30,792 nucleotides of DNA from Chara braunii (GCA_003427395.1 BFEA01000038.1:1907851-1938642), one strand, 5' to 3'; positions 9,838 to 17,310 are shown, numbered from the stretch's first letter. Notes: a model not told the origin generated them from the letters alone. Numbers and translations are program-made.

Positions 9838-10024
9838 ACTTTGATTTTGGTTAAGGTAGATTATCATTTACAGTGTAATCAGTGAGGGGATTCTGCAGAC
9901 TGTTGAGGGTTCAGCCTCCTGATGAGTCGGTGAAACTCCGACGAAACAGTTTGTCACAGCCCCTCGTTTGTTATCCTCTTCTCTCTCTCTGCCTACGGTT
10001 TACCGGGCAGTTATGTTTGTGACG
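9838..10024 (+). mobile_element. Complete hammerhead-bearing repeat unit (retrozyme/Penelope-LTR-like)
   Basis: The unit is about 187 bp long. Its left limit, ACTTTGATTTTGG, is shared with the antisense copy at 15354-15464. Its right limit, GACG, is followed by TA repeat and is shared with the copy ending 5080. Inside are a type III hammerhead ribozyme (9896-9953), a pyrimidine-rich segment and a hairpin (9989-10010). Hammerheads in short repeats are known from plant retrozymes and from the pseudo-LTRs of Penelope-like elements. Neither class is proven here: no PBS, polypurine tract or GIY-YIG endonuclease is visible. Confidence 0.7.
9896..9953 (+). ncRNA. Type III hammerhead ribozyme, complete core
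   Basis: Self-cleaving RNA motif, read directly. Stem III 3' strand CAGACTGT (9896-9903); predicted cleavage after T9904 (GUU triplet); stem I GAGG/CCTC (9905-9908 with 9915-9918) closing loop GTTCAG; core CTGATGA (9919-9925); stem II GTCGG/CCGAC (9926-9930 with 9938-9942) closing loop TGAAACT; GAAA (9943-9946); stem III 5' strand ACAGTTTG (9946-9953). Stem III is 8 bp with one G-U wobble. Every invariant hammerhead residue is present. Loop I (UUCA) and loop II (UGAA) are complementary, which could provide the loop-loop contact that natural hammerheads need for activity at low magnesium. Stem I is short at 4 bp. Confidence 0.9.
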
Positions 10025-10034
10025 ATATATATAT

Positions 10035-10252
10035 AAGAGCATAAGAAAAGATTCAAGAATGAGTTTGTCCTTGATGATAGAGAGGACATACATTGTAAGC
10101 ATGACGTGGATGAACACATGGAAGACCTAGCTGAGCATTCTCAGTGCAACAATTGCCACGACGGGTGGCATTGAGCATGCCGCCATACGCCCCCGGCAAA
10201 TGGCATGTCGATTGCAAGCCAAGAGGAAATAAGAACGGTCACCACAAAAGAG
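10035..10252 (-). pseudogene. Inverted fragment: RING-module 3' end of the retroelement ORF
   Basis: Reverse complement of about 14183-14402 at roughly 92-93% by eye. It covers the second RING-like module and the stop-codon region of the RT-Josephin-RING ORF. The homology ends at AGAGCATAAG, immediately after the hammerhead unit's TA tail. The fragment is interrupted at 10252 by a hAT-like insertion and resumes at 10811. It is a dead fragment with no start and no complete domain. Confidence 0.85.
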
Positions 10253-10810
10253 ATGTGTAACCGGTTGAACGCCGTGAACGCGCGTTCGCGTTCAAATGTG
10301 CGTTTGAATGCGGATTGCGCGTTCACGTTCAAAATTGAACGACGTTCAATTATTTTTTTATTTAAAAAAAAAAATCATTTTAATGCCTTAAAATAATTTT
10401 TTTTTTCTGATGTTTTTTTATGAGTTTTGTATGATGTGAGGTACATGCCTCTCAATTTTGGAGTTATTTTGCTAAGGCAAAAAAAAAAAAAAAATCGCCA
10501 AAGATGGCGGTGTCAAATCGTGTTCGCTCACTAATTTCAATTTTTTTTTTACTTTTTTTTATTTTCTTTTTTCTATTTTTTTTTCCAATTTGGTAACGAA
10601 TTTAGATGCAATGCTCAGACAAATGTTGTTTATTTTATTTTTTTCATAACATAGTTTTTTTTTCGAAATTTTTTGAGGTTTTTTTTTTTTTTTTTTTTTT
10701 TTCCCCGTGCGGAATTGAACTCCGCGTTCGGTCCCGTTCATTGAACGCGCGTGCATTCCGTTCAATTTCTGAACGGAAAACCCGCGTTGAATGAACGTGC
10801 GGTTTCACAG
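10253..10810. mobile_element. Non-autonomous hAT-like element, 558 bp, with 8-bp TSD
   Basis: It is inserted in the inverted ORF fragment and flanked by CAAAAGAG on both sides (10245-10252 and 10811-10818). The uninterrupted paralogue at 14183-14190 has this octamer once, so the duplication is shown by an empty site. The left end ATGTGTAACCGG is loosely inverted at the right end, GCGGTTTCACAG. Both subterminal zones carry about 14 GAACG/CGTTC motifs in both orientations. The centre is T- and A-rich with poly-A and poly-T tracts. There is no transposase. An 8-bp TSD, short inverted ends and reiterated subterminal motifs fit the hAT superfamily. Confidence 0.82.
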
Positions 10811-11089
10811 CAAAAGAGCATGCATTTGGGGAAGATCAACATCAAGCTGAAGGGCGATTGCAAGAAAGTGTAATGGTGTATAAAACAGGCGATGGAGAAA
10901 TTCAATGTGAAGACAGATATTAGTTGCCGTCAAACCACAGAGATTGGTGAGGTTCTCAGGCTAGTTTGTTGGATGCTGGCCAACAATTTGTAGATCACCC
11001 AGATCGTGCTGCAAGCCCAAACTGTGTTGGGTTGTTTGCTGGTCAGTCATTTGCAGATTACCCATGTGGTCTGTGTGTGGCGGAGCTTA
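10811..11089 (-). pseudogene. Inverted, internally deleted copy of the Josephin N-terminal region
   Basis: 10811-10826 still matches the RING region (14175-14190 reversed). At the GCATTTGGGG junction the homology jumps to the reverse complement of 13620 down to about 13366. About 550 bp (13621-14174) is therefore missing from this inverted copy, with a few bases of microhomology at the joint. At about 11089 the orientation flips into the direct copy. The open frame starting at 11006 on the plus strand therefore begins in antisense sequence, and its first ~28 residues are not part of the family protein. Confidence 0.82.
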
Positions 11090-11692
11090 ACCATTGCTGT
11101 CCTACAAGTAGCAATGAGGGACCGTCAGCTTGAACTACGCAATGCTCGAGCAGGTGAGTGGTTTAATCCTCTATCCCACATCTCTGTCTGCATTGTGCAC
11201 GGCCCTGGGCATTACATGGCCATTGTACATGCCTCTGACCACTGGGAGTTGTGGGACAACGGCACCATGGTCCATGCCATGATTGATGTCATTGATTTCT
11301 TACAAAATGATGTTTTTTTCTTGCCAAAACAAACCATCTGCAATCTCTTTTATGTCGAAGATCATTCCTCTGGCTCCGTGCTGCAGCAAGACAATGTACC
11401 AACACTCTGGGACCTTCTCCTTTGCACAACCACAAACACTGTTACACTCGGTTGTAACCGCCATCGTCTCTGTCACAATCACTACAATGACATGGTTTCT
11501 GCATCCATGTGTGCAGAGGAATGTCCCACCGTTCCTGACTGCAAACACCCTCCGCATCCGGACACTATATTTCCATTTTGCGGCCACGGGCGCTATACTG
11601 AATGCATGTTTTTTTGTGGTGACCGTTCTTCTTTCATTTTGGCCTGCAATTGACATGCCATTTGTCGGGGGTGTATGGCGAGCATGCTCGAT
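11090..11692 (+). pseudogene. Direct partial copy of the Josephin C-terminal half plus RING modules
   Basis: Aligns with 13663-14266 at about 94% by eye. It keeps the Josephin His (GHYMAIV) and Asn (LWDNG) segments but has no catalytic-Cys segment in the direct orientation. It reads CAG where the other copy has the stop at 13700-13702, so it preserves the ancestral frame there. In turn it has its own stop at 11651-11653 (CAA to TGA in the second RING) and a Cys-to-Phe change in the first CPxC knuckle (reads FPFC). It breaks off at 11692, in the second RING, directly against the truncated RT. It is a broken head-to-tail partner of the larger copy. Confidence 0.85.
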
Positions 11693-13600
11693 GATGGCAC
11701 GCTTTGAAAACAAATTATCAGTATTCCAGTGAGAACGAATGCTGGCCCAGAAATTTCTAATCTAACGCTGTATTGGGATGAAGCACACTTTGTTGATGAC
11801 ATTCGTCAACATGATCTTCAAGCTGCTCAGCAATATGGCTTCACCTATCGCCTCATTGATGATGTTATTTCATGGGGACATTTACCTCCTCCACCAGAAC
11901 ACTATGGGCTGGAGTGGAAGGAGACTACAACTACAGACAACTCTTGTACCTTTTTAGGTATGCAGCTACGGGTCCGTTTTGATGGCTTGCTTCCCATGAG
12001 CGTCTTTGATAAAGCGGCTGCTTGGGATTTCCCTGTCATTCATTATCCAGGTGCGACCTCCAACATTCCTTCCCATCAACCGGACGATGTGTTCACTGGG
12101 CAATTGACCAGATTTGAACAAATATGTAACAATTGGCAAGACTTTCGAACTGCGGCAACAATACTTACTCGTCGTATGCTTTCGTGTGGGCATTCCCAAC
12201 CAACCCTTGCTAAGGGGTGGACATGCTACATGCGCTCCCGCCAACGTCACTATCCTACACATGTGACGCGTCTCTCTCTGTGGTTCCGACGCATGTTGCG
12301 ATGGTCCTTGTATCATCCAATTTCTTCTTCACCCCCACGACGCTCTCGTACTGCCCCTGCTTACTCATCTGCTGCTACCGCAGTTTCCACTGCTGCAGTC
12401 TCCACTCCTGCAGTTTCCACTGTTGGTGTCTCCACTCCTGCAGTTTTCACTGCTGCAGTGTCCACTGTTGTGGTTTCCACTGCTACAGTGTCCACTACTG
12501 CAGTTTCCACTGCTCCAGTTTCCATTGCTGCAGTGTCCACTGTTGCGGTTTCCACTGTTGCGGTTTCCACTGCTGCAGTCTCCATTGCTCCAGTTTCCAC
12601 TGCTCCAGTTTCCACTGCTACAGTTTCCACTGCTGCAGTTTCTACTGTTGCGGTTTTCACTGCTGCAGTTTTCAGTACAACAATTTCCCTAACTATAATT
12701 CCCCCTACTTTAGTTTTTACTGCTACAGCATCCTGTCTTGCAGCTCCAATGCAAAGAACATCACAATCTCTCCGACGCTCATATCCTTTGCTCCGAAATC
12801 TTGCCCAATGCACCCCCCTCTCATCTTTGTCTGTGCTTGGCCGTAGACGACTGCGTTCCTCCTCACCACCCCCATCTCCTCCACGGTCTCGCTTGCGAAC
12901 AGACTCTCCAGTTTCCATTGTCCCCATTGTTCCACCTGCGTTGCTAGGTACGAGTTCAACTTCTGTTTGCAACACCGCTACTCCTCTTGTTGTGTATCAC
13001 CGACGATATTCGCGACATCGTCACTTGTCCGGGGATCAGCAACCTGTTTCTTTGTCTGCCCCGATTCTCTTTGTGCCTCCTCCACAGGTTGTTGCGGTTC
13101 CTTTGTTTCAAACGGCAATATCCGCTCCTATGACTCCTGCAGACAGTCCCTCTGCCGGCAGGCAGCCACCAATCCCTACTCAGGATGCAGCCGCTGCCCA
13201 GAGTACACTCCCGACTCCAGGTATAGTCCCTACTCAAGGTGCAACCCTAAACGTTGAGGGATTGGAACATGATCTGCCCGGATCGCATTTGACCCCACAA
13301 GGCGTAGACCACATGGGGGATCTGCAAATGGCTGACCAACATTGTGCGGATGAAACACAATTTTGTGCTCCGCCACACGCAGACCACATGGGTGATCTGC
13401 AAATGACTGACCAGCAAACAACCCAACACAGTTTGGGCTTGCAACACTATCTAGGTGATCTGCAAATTGTTGGCCAACATCCTACAAACCAGCCTGAGAA
13501 CCCCACCAATCTCTGTGGTTTGACAACAACTAATATTTGTCTTCACATTCTCCGTCGCCCGTTTTATACACCATCAGACTTCCTTGCAATTGCCTTTTAA
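11693..13600 (+). CDS. Retroelement ORF, part 1: truncated RT, VSTAA-repeat linker, Josephin N-terminus
   Basis: The open frame is 11729-13600 (623 aa); the first ATG is not expected to be the native start. Residues about 4-20 look like RT motif B (NAGPEISNLTLYWDEA). RLIDD at 41-45 is the catalytic YxDD-type box with Leu in place of Tyr/Phe. FLGMQL at 75-80 and the Q-L-x-R-F thumb motif at 125-129 follow in the order of Penelope-like and related single-ORF RTs. The fingers and first catalytic Asp are missing: homology starts at about 11693, abutting the RING fragment, with a small frameshift upstream of motif B. Residues about 212-318 are a VSTAA-type repeat, then a Pro/Ser/Arg-rich stretch. 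The last ~30 residues (C596, N602, then FYTPSDFLAIA) match the catalytic-Cys helix region of Josephin proteases. The frame stops at TAA 13598-13600, inside that domain. RT class is inferred, not proven. Confidence 0.75.
12363..12680 (+). repeat. 15-bp coding minisatellite (pentapeptide VSTAA-like)
   Basis: About 20 tandem units of TTTCCACTGCTGCAG and close variants, kept in frame and translated as V-S-T-A-A, V-S-T-V-A or V-S-I-A-P. A multiple-of-three period keeps the ORF open. The array probably acts as a disordered linker between RT and protease if expressed. Confidence 0.9.
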
Positions 13601-14383
13601 CTTCATGCTGATCTTCCCCAACGACTGCCAGAGGATTGCAATTGTACCAACAAAGGAGGCTTTACCAGTGTTGTCCTACAAGTAGCAATGAGGGACCGTT
13701 AACTTGAACTACGCAATGCTCGAGCACGTGAGTGGTTTAATCCTCCATCCCACATCTCTGCCTGCATTGTGCACGGTCCTGGCCATTACATGGCCATTGT
13801 ACATGCCTCTGACCACTGGGAGCTGTGGGACAACGGCACCATGGTCCATGCCATGATTGATGTCACCGATTTCTTACAAAATCATGTTGTTTTCTTGCCA
13901 CAACAAACCGTCCGCAATCTCTTCTATGTCGAAGATCATTCCTCTGGGCCCGTGGTGCAGCAGGACAATGCACCAACACTTTGCGACCTTCTCCTTTGCA
14001 CAACCACAAACATTGTTACACTCGGTTGTAGCCGCCATCGTCTCTGTCACAATCACTACAATGACATGGTTTCTGTATCCATGTGTGCAGAGGACTGTCC
14101 CACCGTTCCTGACTGCAGGCACCCTCCGCATCCGGACACTATATGTCCATTTTGCGGCCATGGGCGCTATACTGAATGCATGCTCTTTTGTGGTGACCGT
14201 TCTTATTTCATTTTGGCCTGCAATCAACATGCCATTTGTCGGGGGTGTATGGCGGGCATGCTCAATGCCACCCGTCGTGGCAATTGTTGCACTGAGAATG
14301 CTCAGCTAGGTCTTCCATGTGTTCATCCACGTCATCCGTACAATGTATGTCCTCTCTGTCATCAAGGACAGACTCATTCTTGA
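13601..14383 (+). CDS. Retroelement ORF, part 2: Josephin C-terminus and two RING-like modules
   Basis: It continues the same frame as 11729-13600, after the stop at 13598, and carries a second in-frame stop at 13700-13702. The uninterrupted part is 13703-14383, with the first non-ATG start at 13769. G-G-F-T-S-V-V-L followed by an amphipathic helix, then GHYMAIV (His codon 13784-13786) and LWDNG (Asn codon 13832-13834), match the second half of Josephin deubiquitinases. Cys-to-His spacing is 90 residues and His-to-Asn 16, against 105 and 15 in ataxin-3 (C14/H119/N134). Two homologous Cys/His modules follow, each with C-x2-H-x2-C-x2-(H/C) then CxHPxHPxxxCPxC. The second fits the RING consensus apart from a C-x3-C first pair. 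Predicted role: ubiquitin removal plus possible ubiquitin ligation. As it stands the copy is probably dead unless the stops are read through. Confidence 0.75.
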
Positions 14384-14693
14384 GCCTTTTCTTATGCTCT
14401 TTTGCCTTCATCTTCACTCCACACTCCATACTTTCCCTTACTTTCCCTTTAGCGTTCTTTGTTTGTCTTCTCTCCATCTCTCCTCCCTGTGTTTATCCCC
14501 TCCCCCTTCACTCTGCCTCTTTCTCACAGCGTACAAGTGGGCTGTTATGGCACATGGGGATGGGGGCAGCTCGCGCTCAACTTCATCAATGTGGCGAGCC
14601 TTGTACGTGAGAGGCACGGTGAAAGGGGAGTCAAAAGAAGAACGAGTAAAATGAATCGTTTCACTGTGCCCTTCACGTTTTTCTGTTTTTTTT
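14384..14693 (+). other. Pyrimidine-rich downstream region with hairpin
   Basis: Sequence downstream of the ORF stop. It is strongly CT-rich (14401-14525), ending in TTTCTCACAG, which resembles a 3' splice site. An imperfect hairpin with 18-bp arms (15 of 18 paired; core GGCACGGTGAAA at 14613-14624 with TTTCACTGTGCC at 14659-14670) sits just before the gap. No coding sequence is recognised. Confidence 0.5.
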
Positions 14694-15353
14694 NNNNNNN
14701 NNNNNNNNNNNNNNNNNNNNNNNNNNNNNNNNNNNNNNNNNNNNNNNNNNNNNNNNNNNNNNNNNNNNNNNNNNNNNNNNNNNNNNNNNNNNNNNNNNNN
14801 NNNNNNNNNNNNNNNNNNNNNNNNNNNNNNNNNNNNNNNNNNNNNNNNNNNNNNNNNNNNNNNNNNNNNNNNNNNNNNNNNNNNNNNNNNNNNNNNNNNN
14901 NNNNNNNNNNNNNNNNNNNNNNNNNNNNNNNNNNNNNNNNNNNNNNNNNNNNNNNNNNNNNNNNNNNNNNNNNNNNNNNNNNNNNNNNNNNNNNNNNNNN
15001 NNNNNNNNNNNNNNNNNNNNNNNNNNNNNNNNNNNNNNNNNNNNNNNNNNNNNNNNNNNNNNNNNNNNNNNNNNNNNNNNNNNNNNNNNNNNNNNNNNNN
15101 NNNNNNNNNNNNNNNNNNNNNNNNNNNNNNNNNNNNNNNNNNNNNNNNNNNNNNNNNNNNNNNNNNNNNNNNNNNNNNNNNNNNNNNNNNNNNNNNNNNN
15201 NNNNNNNNNNNNNNNNNNNNNNNNNNNNNNNNNNNNNNNNNNNNNNNNNNNNNNNNNNNNNNNNNNNNNNNNNNNNNNNNNNNNNNNNNNNNNNNNNNNN
15301 NNNNNNNNNNNNNNNNNNNNNNNNNNNNNNNNNNNNNNNNNNNNNNNNNNNNN
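14694..15353. other. Assembly gap (660 N)
   Basis: Unsequenced. It separates the ORF's 3' flank from the antisense hammerhead unit and removes the rest of that unit. The true length is unknown. Confidence 1.
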
Positions 15354-15406
15354 TGTTTCGTCGGAGTTTCACCGACTCATCAGGAGGCTGAACCCTCAAC
15401 AGTCTG
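15354..15406 (-). ncRNA. Type III hammerhead ribozyme, antisense copy, 3' strand truncated by Ns
   Basis: On the minus strand it has the stem III cleavage strand CAGACTG, the GTT cleavage triplet, stem I GAGG/CCTC, core CTGATGAG, stem II GTCGG/CCGAC and CGAAACA. Only the first two bases of the stem III 5' strand after GAAA are present before the N gap. The core is intact, so it is a candidate active ribozyme if the missing strand resembles that of the 9896 copy. Confidence 0.82.
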
Positions 15407-15464
15407 CAGAATCCCCTCACTGATTACACTGTAAATGATAATCTACCTTAACCAAAATCAAAGT
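15354..15464 (-). mobile_element. Hammerhead-bearing repeat unit, antisense, cut by the gap
   Basis: Reverse complement of 9838-9948 and nearly identical to it, including the left limit ACTTTGATTTTGG (here ending at 15464). With the unit at 9838 it forms an inverted pair flanking the RT-Josephin-RING locus. The downstream half of the unit falls in the Ns. Confidence 0.88.
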
Positions 15465-15495
15465 AGACAATCGCAGTTTCCCAGTGGGGCTGTCC

Positions 15496-15679
15496 ACTAC
15501 CGTCTTCCCCCGAACACAACGCACCCTCATCTTGGCTGTATCTGGCCGGAGATATAACTCGTATACATTCATTTTTTCCCCCGAACACAACGCACCCTCA
15601 TTTTGGCTGTATCTGGCCGGAGATATAACTCGTATACATTCATTTTTAGGGTGCGTTATGTTCGGAGGAAGACGGTAGT
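15496..15679. mobile_element. MITE with 32-bp terminal inverted repeats and internal duplication
   Basis: Left arm 15496-15527 and right arm 15648-15679 are inverted with 30 of 32 matches (ACTACCGTCTTCC...). Between them a 71-bp unit, starting at the CCCCCGAACAC of the left arm, is duplicated in tandem (15507 and 15578). No ORF. No clear target duplication is visible, so the superfamily is unresolved. Confidence 0.7.
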
Positions 15680-16242
15680 AAGTGTTTGACTTGTAGTTTG
15701 TTTTCTTGTTTTGAACCCTGCGGGACTTGATCCCGTGACCTGTAACTCTTGTGTTTTGTTTGTGAGTGCTGTGCTCTATGGGACTTGATCCCTGAGTCTG
15801 TCACTAGTAGTCTCTGTTTGGTAGCCGTAGGCCATTCGACCTTTTCCTTTTGCCTTGTCAAGGTTTAGGTCCCCTTTTCCCTCTATTTCCATCTAGATGC
15901 AGATGAGTACTGGGTTGTTGCCTTCCGAGTTTGGAGAACCAGGGGAAACCGGTTGGGTCGATCGCCGGTGCGGAGGTTATGCTTCCGCCGTAGCTGTTTC
16001 TTCTCGTTGTTTTTTAACGGCAAGTCGCGTTCGGTTTTTTAAATGCTTTGTCTTGGCTCGGGTACCTTTTCCATGTCTGTTTTCTACCTCTCTTCCGTGA
16101 CTGTCTTGATTTCTTCTTCTTCTTGAATTCCTCCTCCGTGTGCCCGGTTATGTCTATGAGTCGTCTCGTTTACCAATTGAATATTATTGCTATTCACAAC
16201 AAATCGAAGGACAGCGGTCCCTGGGCAAGGATGTGGGGCTCA
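15680..16242. other. No recognisable gene; duplicated T-arm-like motif
   Basis: GGGACTTGATCCC occurs at 15722-15734 and 15780-15792. Its reverse complement, GGGATCAAGTCCC, is a near match to a tRNA T-arm/B box, but I see no convincing A box. The rest is anonymous with T-rich patches. Confidence 0.45.
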
Positions 16243-16554
16243 AGGGCCTCGCTCCACTACTTTCCACATGCACAAAAGGCAAAAAATATGGTGGTGTATA
16301 GTTTCATGTTCCAGCAGAATATTCATTCTCATTTTGCACATTTGGAGAGTAGTAGAGCGAGGCACACACACAGTCCCATACTTTTTGTGTTGTGACGAGT
16401 CGGGTGAGGGCCCCTTTTTTTTTTTTTTTTTTTTTTGGCCCCTTGTACTCTCCAAATGTGCAAAATGAGAATGAATCGTCTCCTGGAACATGGAACTCTA
16501 CACCACCATATTTTTTGTCTTTTTTGAATGTGGATTGTAGTGGAGCCAGGCCCT
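16243..16554. mobile_element. Fold-back MITE, ~108-bp arms
   Basis: Arms 16243-16350 and 16446-16554 are inverted at about 85-90% (outer AGGGCCTSGCTCCACTAC, inner CATTTTGCACATTTGGAGAG). The loop includes a T22 run flanked by GGGCCCC/GGCCCC. A more diverged related arm follows at about 16585-16640. ORFs on both strands across it are mirror artefacts. No transposase. Confidence 0.8.
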
Positions 16555-16844
16555 GAATCTACACATGATGTTCCTGAAGAAGAGTCGTTTTCATTTTCCA
16601 CATATGGTGAGTATTGGAGCCATGCCCTCAATCAAGGTACACGATCCAGAACCAAAAAAACTGAACTCAGGAACGTCTGGCAAACAGCGCATGGAGTCAA
16701 AGAAGAAAAAAAAGAAAGGGGAGCAAGGCACAAAACCCTCCCGTCACTATGTACTTGTATTTGAACATGCAGCGCCAGCAAGTAGATGTGCCAGCCAATG
16801 CGGTCTGCTCTGCGCACCGGGCCCAAGAGGGAAACAACGTTTTC

Positions 16845-17205
16845 CCAAGGGAGCCAGGCCTCGCGGGAGCGTACACCCGCTGCAGTCTTTAAGAGTGGGA
16901 GACAGGCCTCGCGGGGGCGTACACCCGCTGCAGTCTTTAAGGCTCTCGCCGCACGGCCCACGAAACGAAAACGAAACGAGTGCATCTGCCCAGGAAAGGT
17001 GGCAAAATACACTCGTTACTATTTATAGCAAACCCATGAACCTGGCCATTTTCTGCAGGAAGATGCAATCGTTTCGTTTTTCTTGTCGTGTCCCGTGCGG
17101 CGACGCCCCAAGAGTGGGAGCCAGGCCTCGGGGGAGCGTACACCCGCTGCAGTCTTTAAGAGTGGGAGCCAGGCCTCGCGGGAGCGTAGACCCGCTGCAG
17201 TCTTC
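16845..17205. repeat. 48-bp minisatellite, four units, split by a MITE
   Basis: Unit GAGCCAGGCCTCGCGGGAGC...TGCAGTCTTTAAGAGTGG, with landmarks at 16851, 16899, 17118 and 17166, an exact 48-bp period in each pair. The two pairs are in the same phase on either side of the MITE at 16942-17109. Confidence 0.9.
16942..17109. mobile_element. 168-bp MITE inserted in the minisatellite, 3-bp TSD
   Basis: The inverted ends (GCTCTCGCCGCACGG and CCGTGCGGCGACGCCCC) continue inward for about 42 bp with roughly 80% pairing. The element is flanked by AAG on both sides (16939-16941 and 17110-17112). Between ordinary minisatellite units the sequence is TTTAAGAGTGGG with a single AAG, which gives the empty site. 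A 3-bp TSD fits PIF/Harbinger or CACTA, but TAA/TTA is usual for the former. Confidence 0.75.
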
Positions 17206-17306
17206 ACTACGAGTGTAGAAGAAAGTATTGGAGTATCTGGCGGCTTCAGTCGTACACAACAGCAACACTCAGATCCGGGTATGTACTCTCAGCTTCCCTC
17301 TCTCTT

Positions 17307-17310
<4 letters not shown>

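Noticed and set aside
9838-10024. Assigning the hammerhead unit firmly to a retrozyme
   Set aside because: No LTR-length direct repeats, PBS or polypurine tract around the unit; Penelope-like pseudo-LTR or another carrier remains equally possible.
11006-11089. N-terminal ~28 residues of the 215-aa frame at 11006-11653
   Set aside because: This segment is an inverted copy of the ORF's own antisense strand; the start is an artefact of the rearrangement.
12361-12975. 204-aa minus-strand frame across the minisatellite
   Set aside because: It is a mirror of the 15-bp repeat, whose period is a multiple of three and keeps all frames open.
14459-15420. Open frames spanning the N gap
   Set aside because: Almost all residues are undefined; openness comes from Ns.
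16187-16631. Overlapping frames on both strands
   Set aside because: They are explained by the fold-back MITE arms.
16845-17205. CRISPR-like regularly spaced repeats
   Set aside because: Only four 48-bp units without variable spacers, split by a MITE, in eukaryotic DNA.
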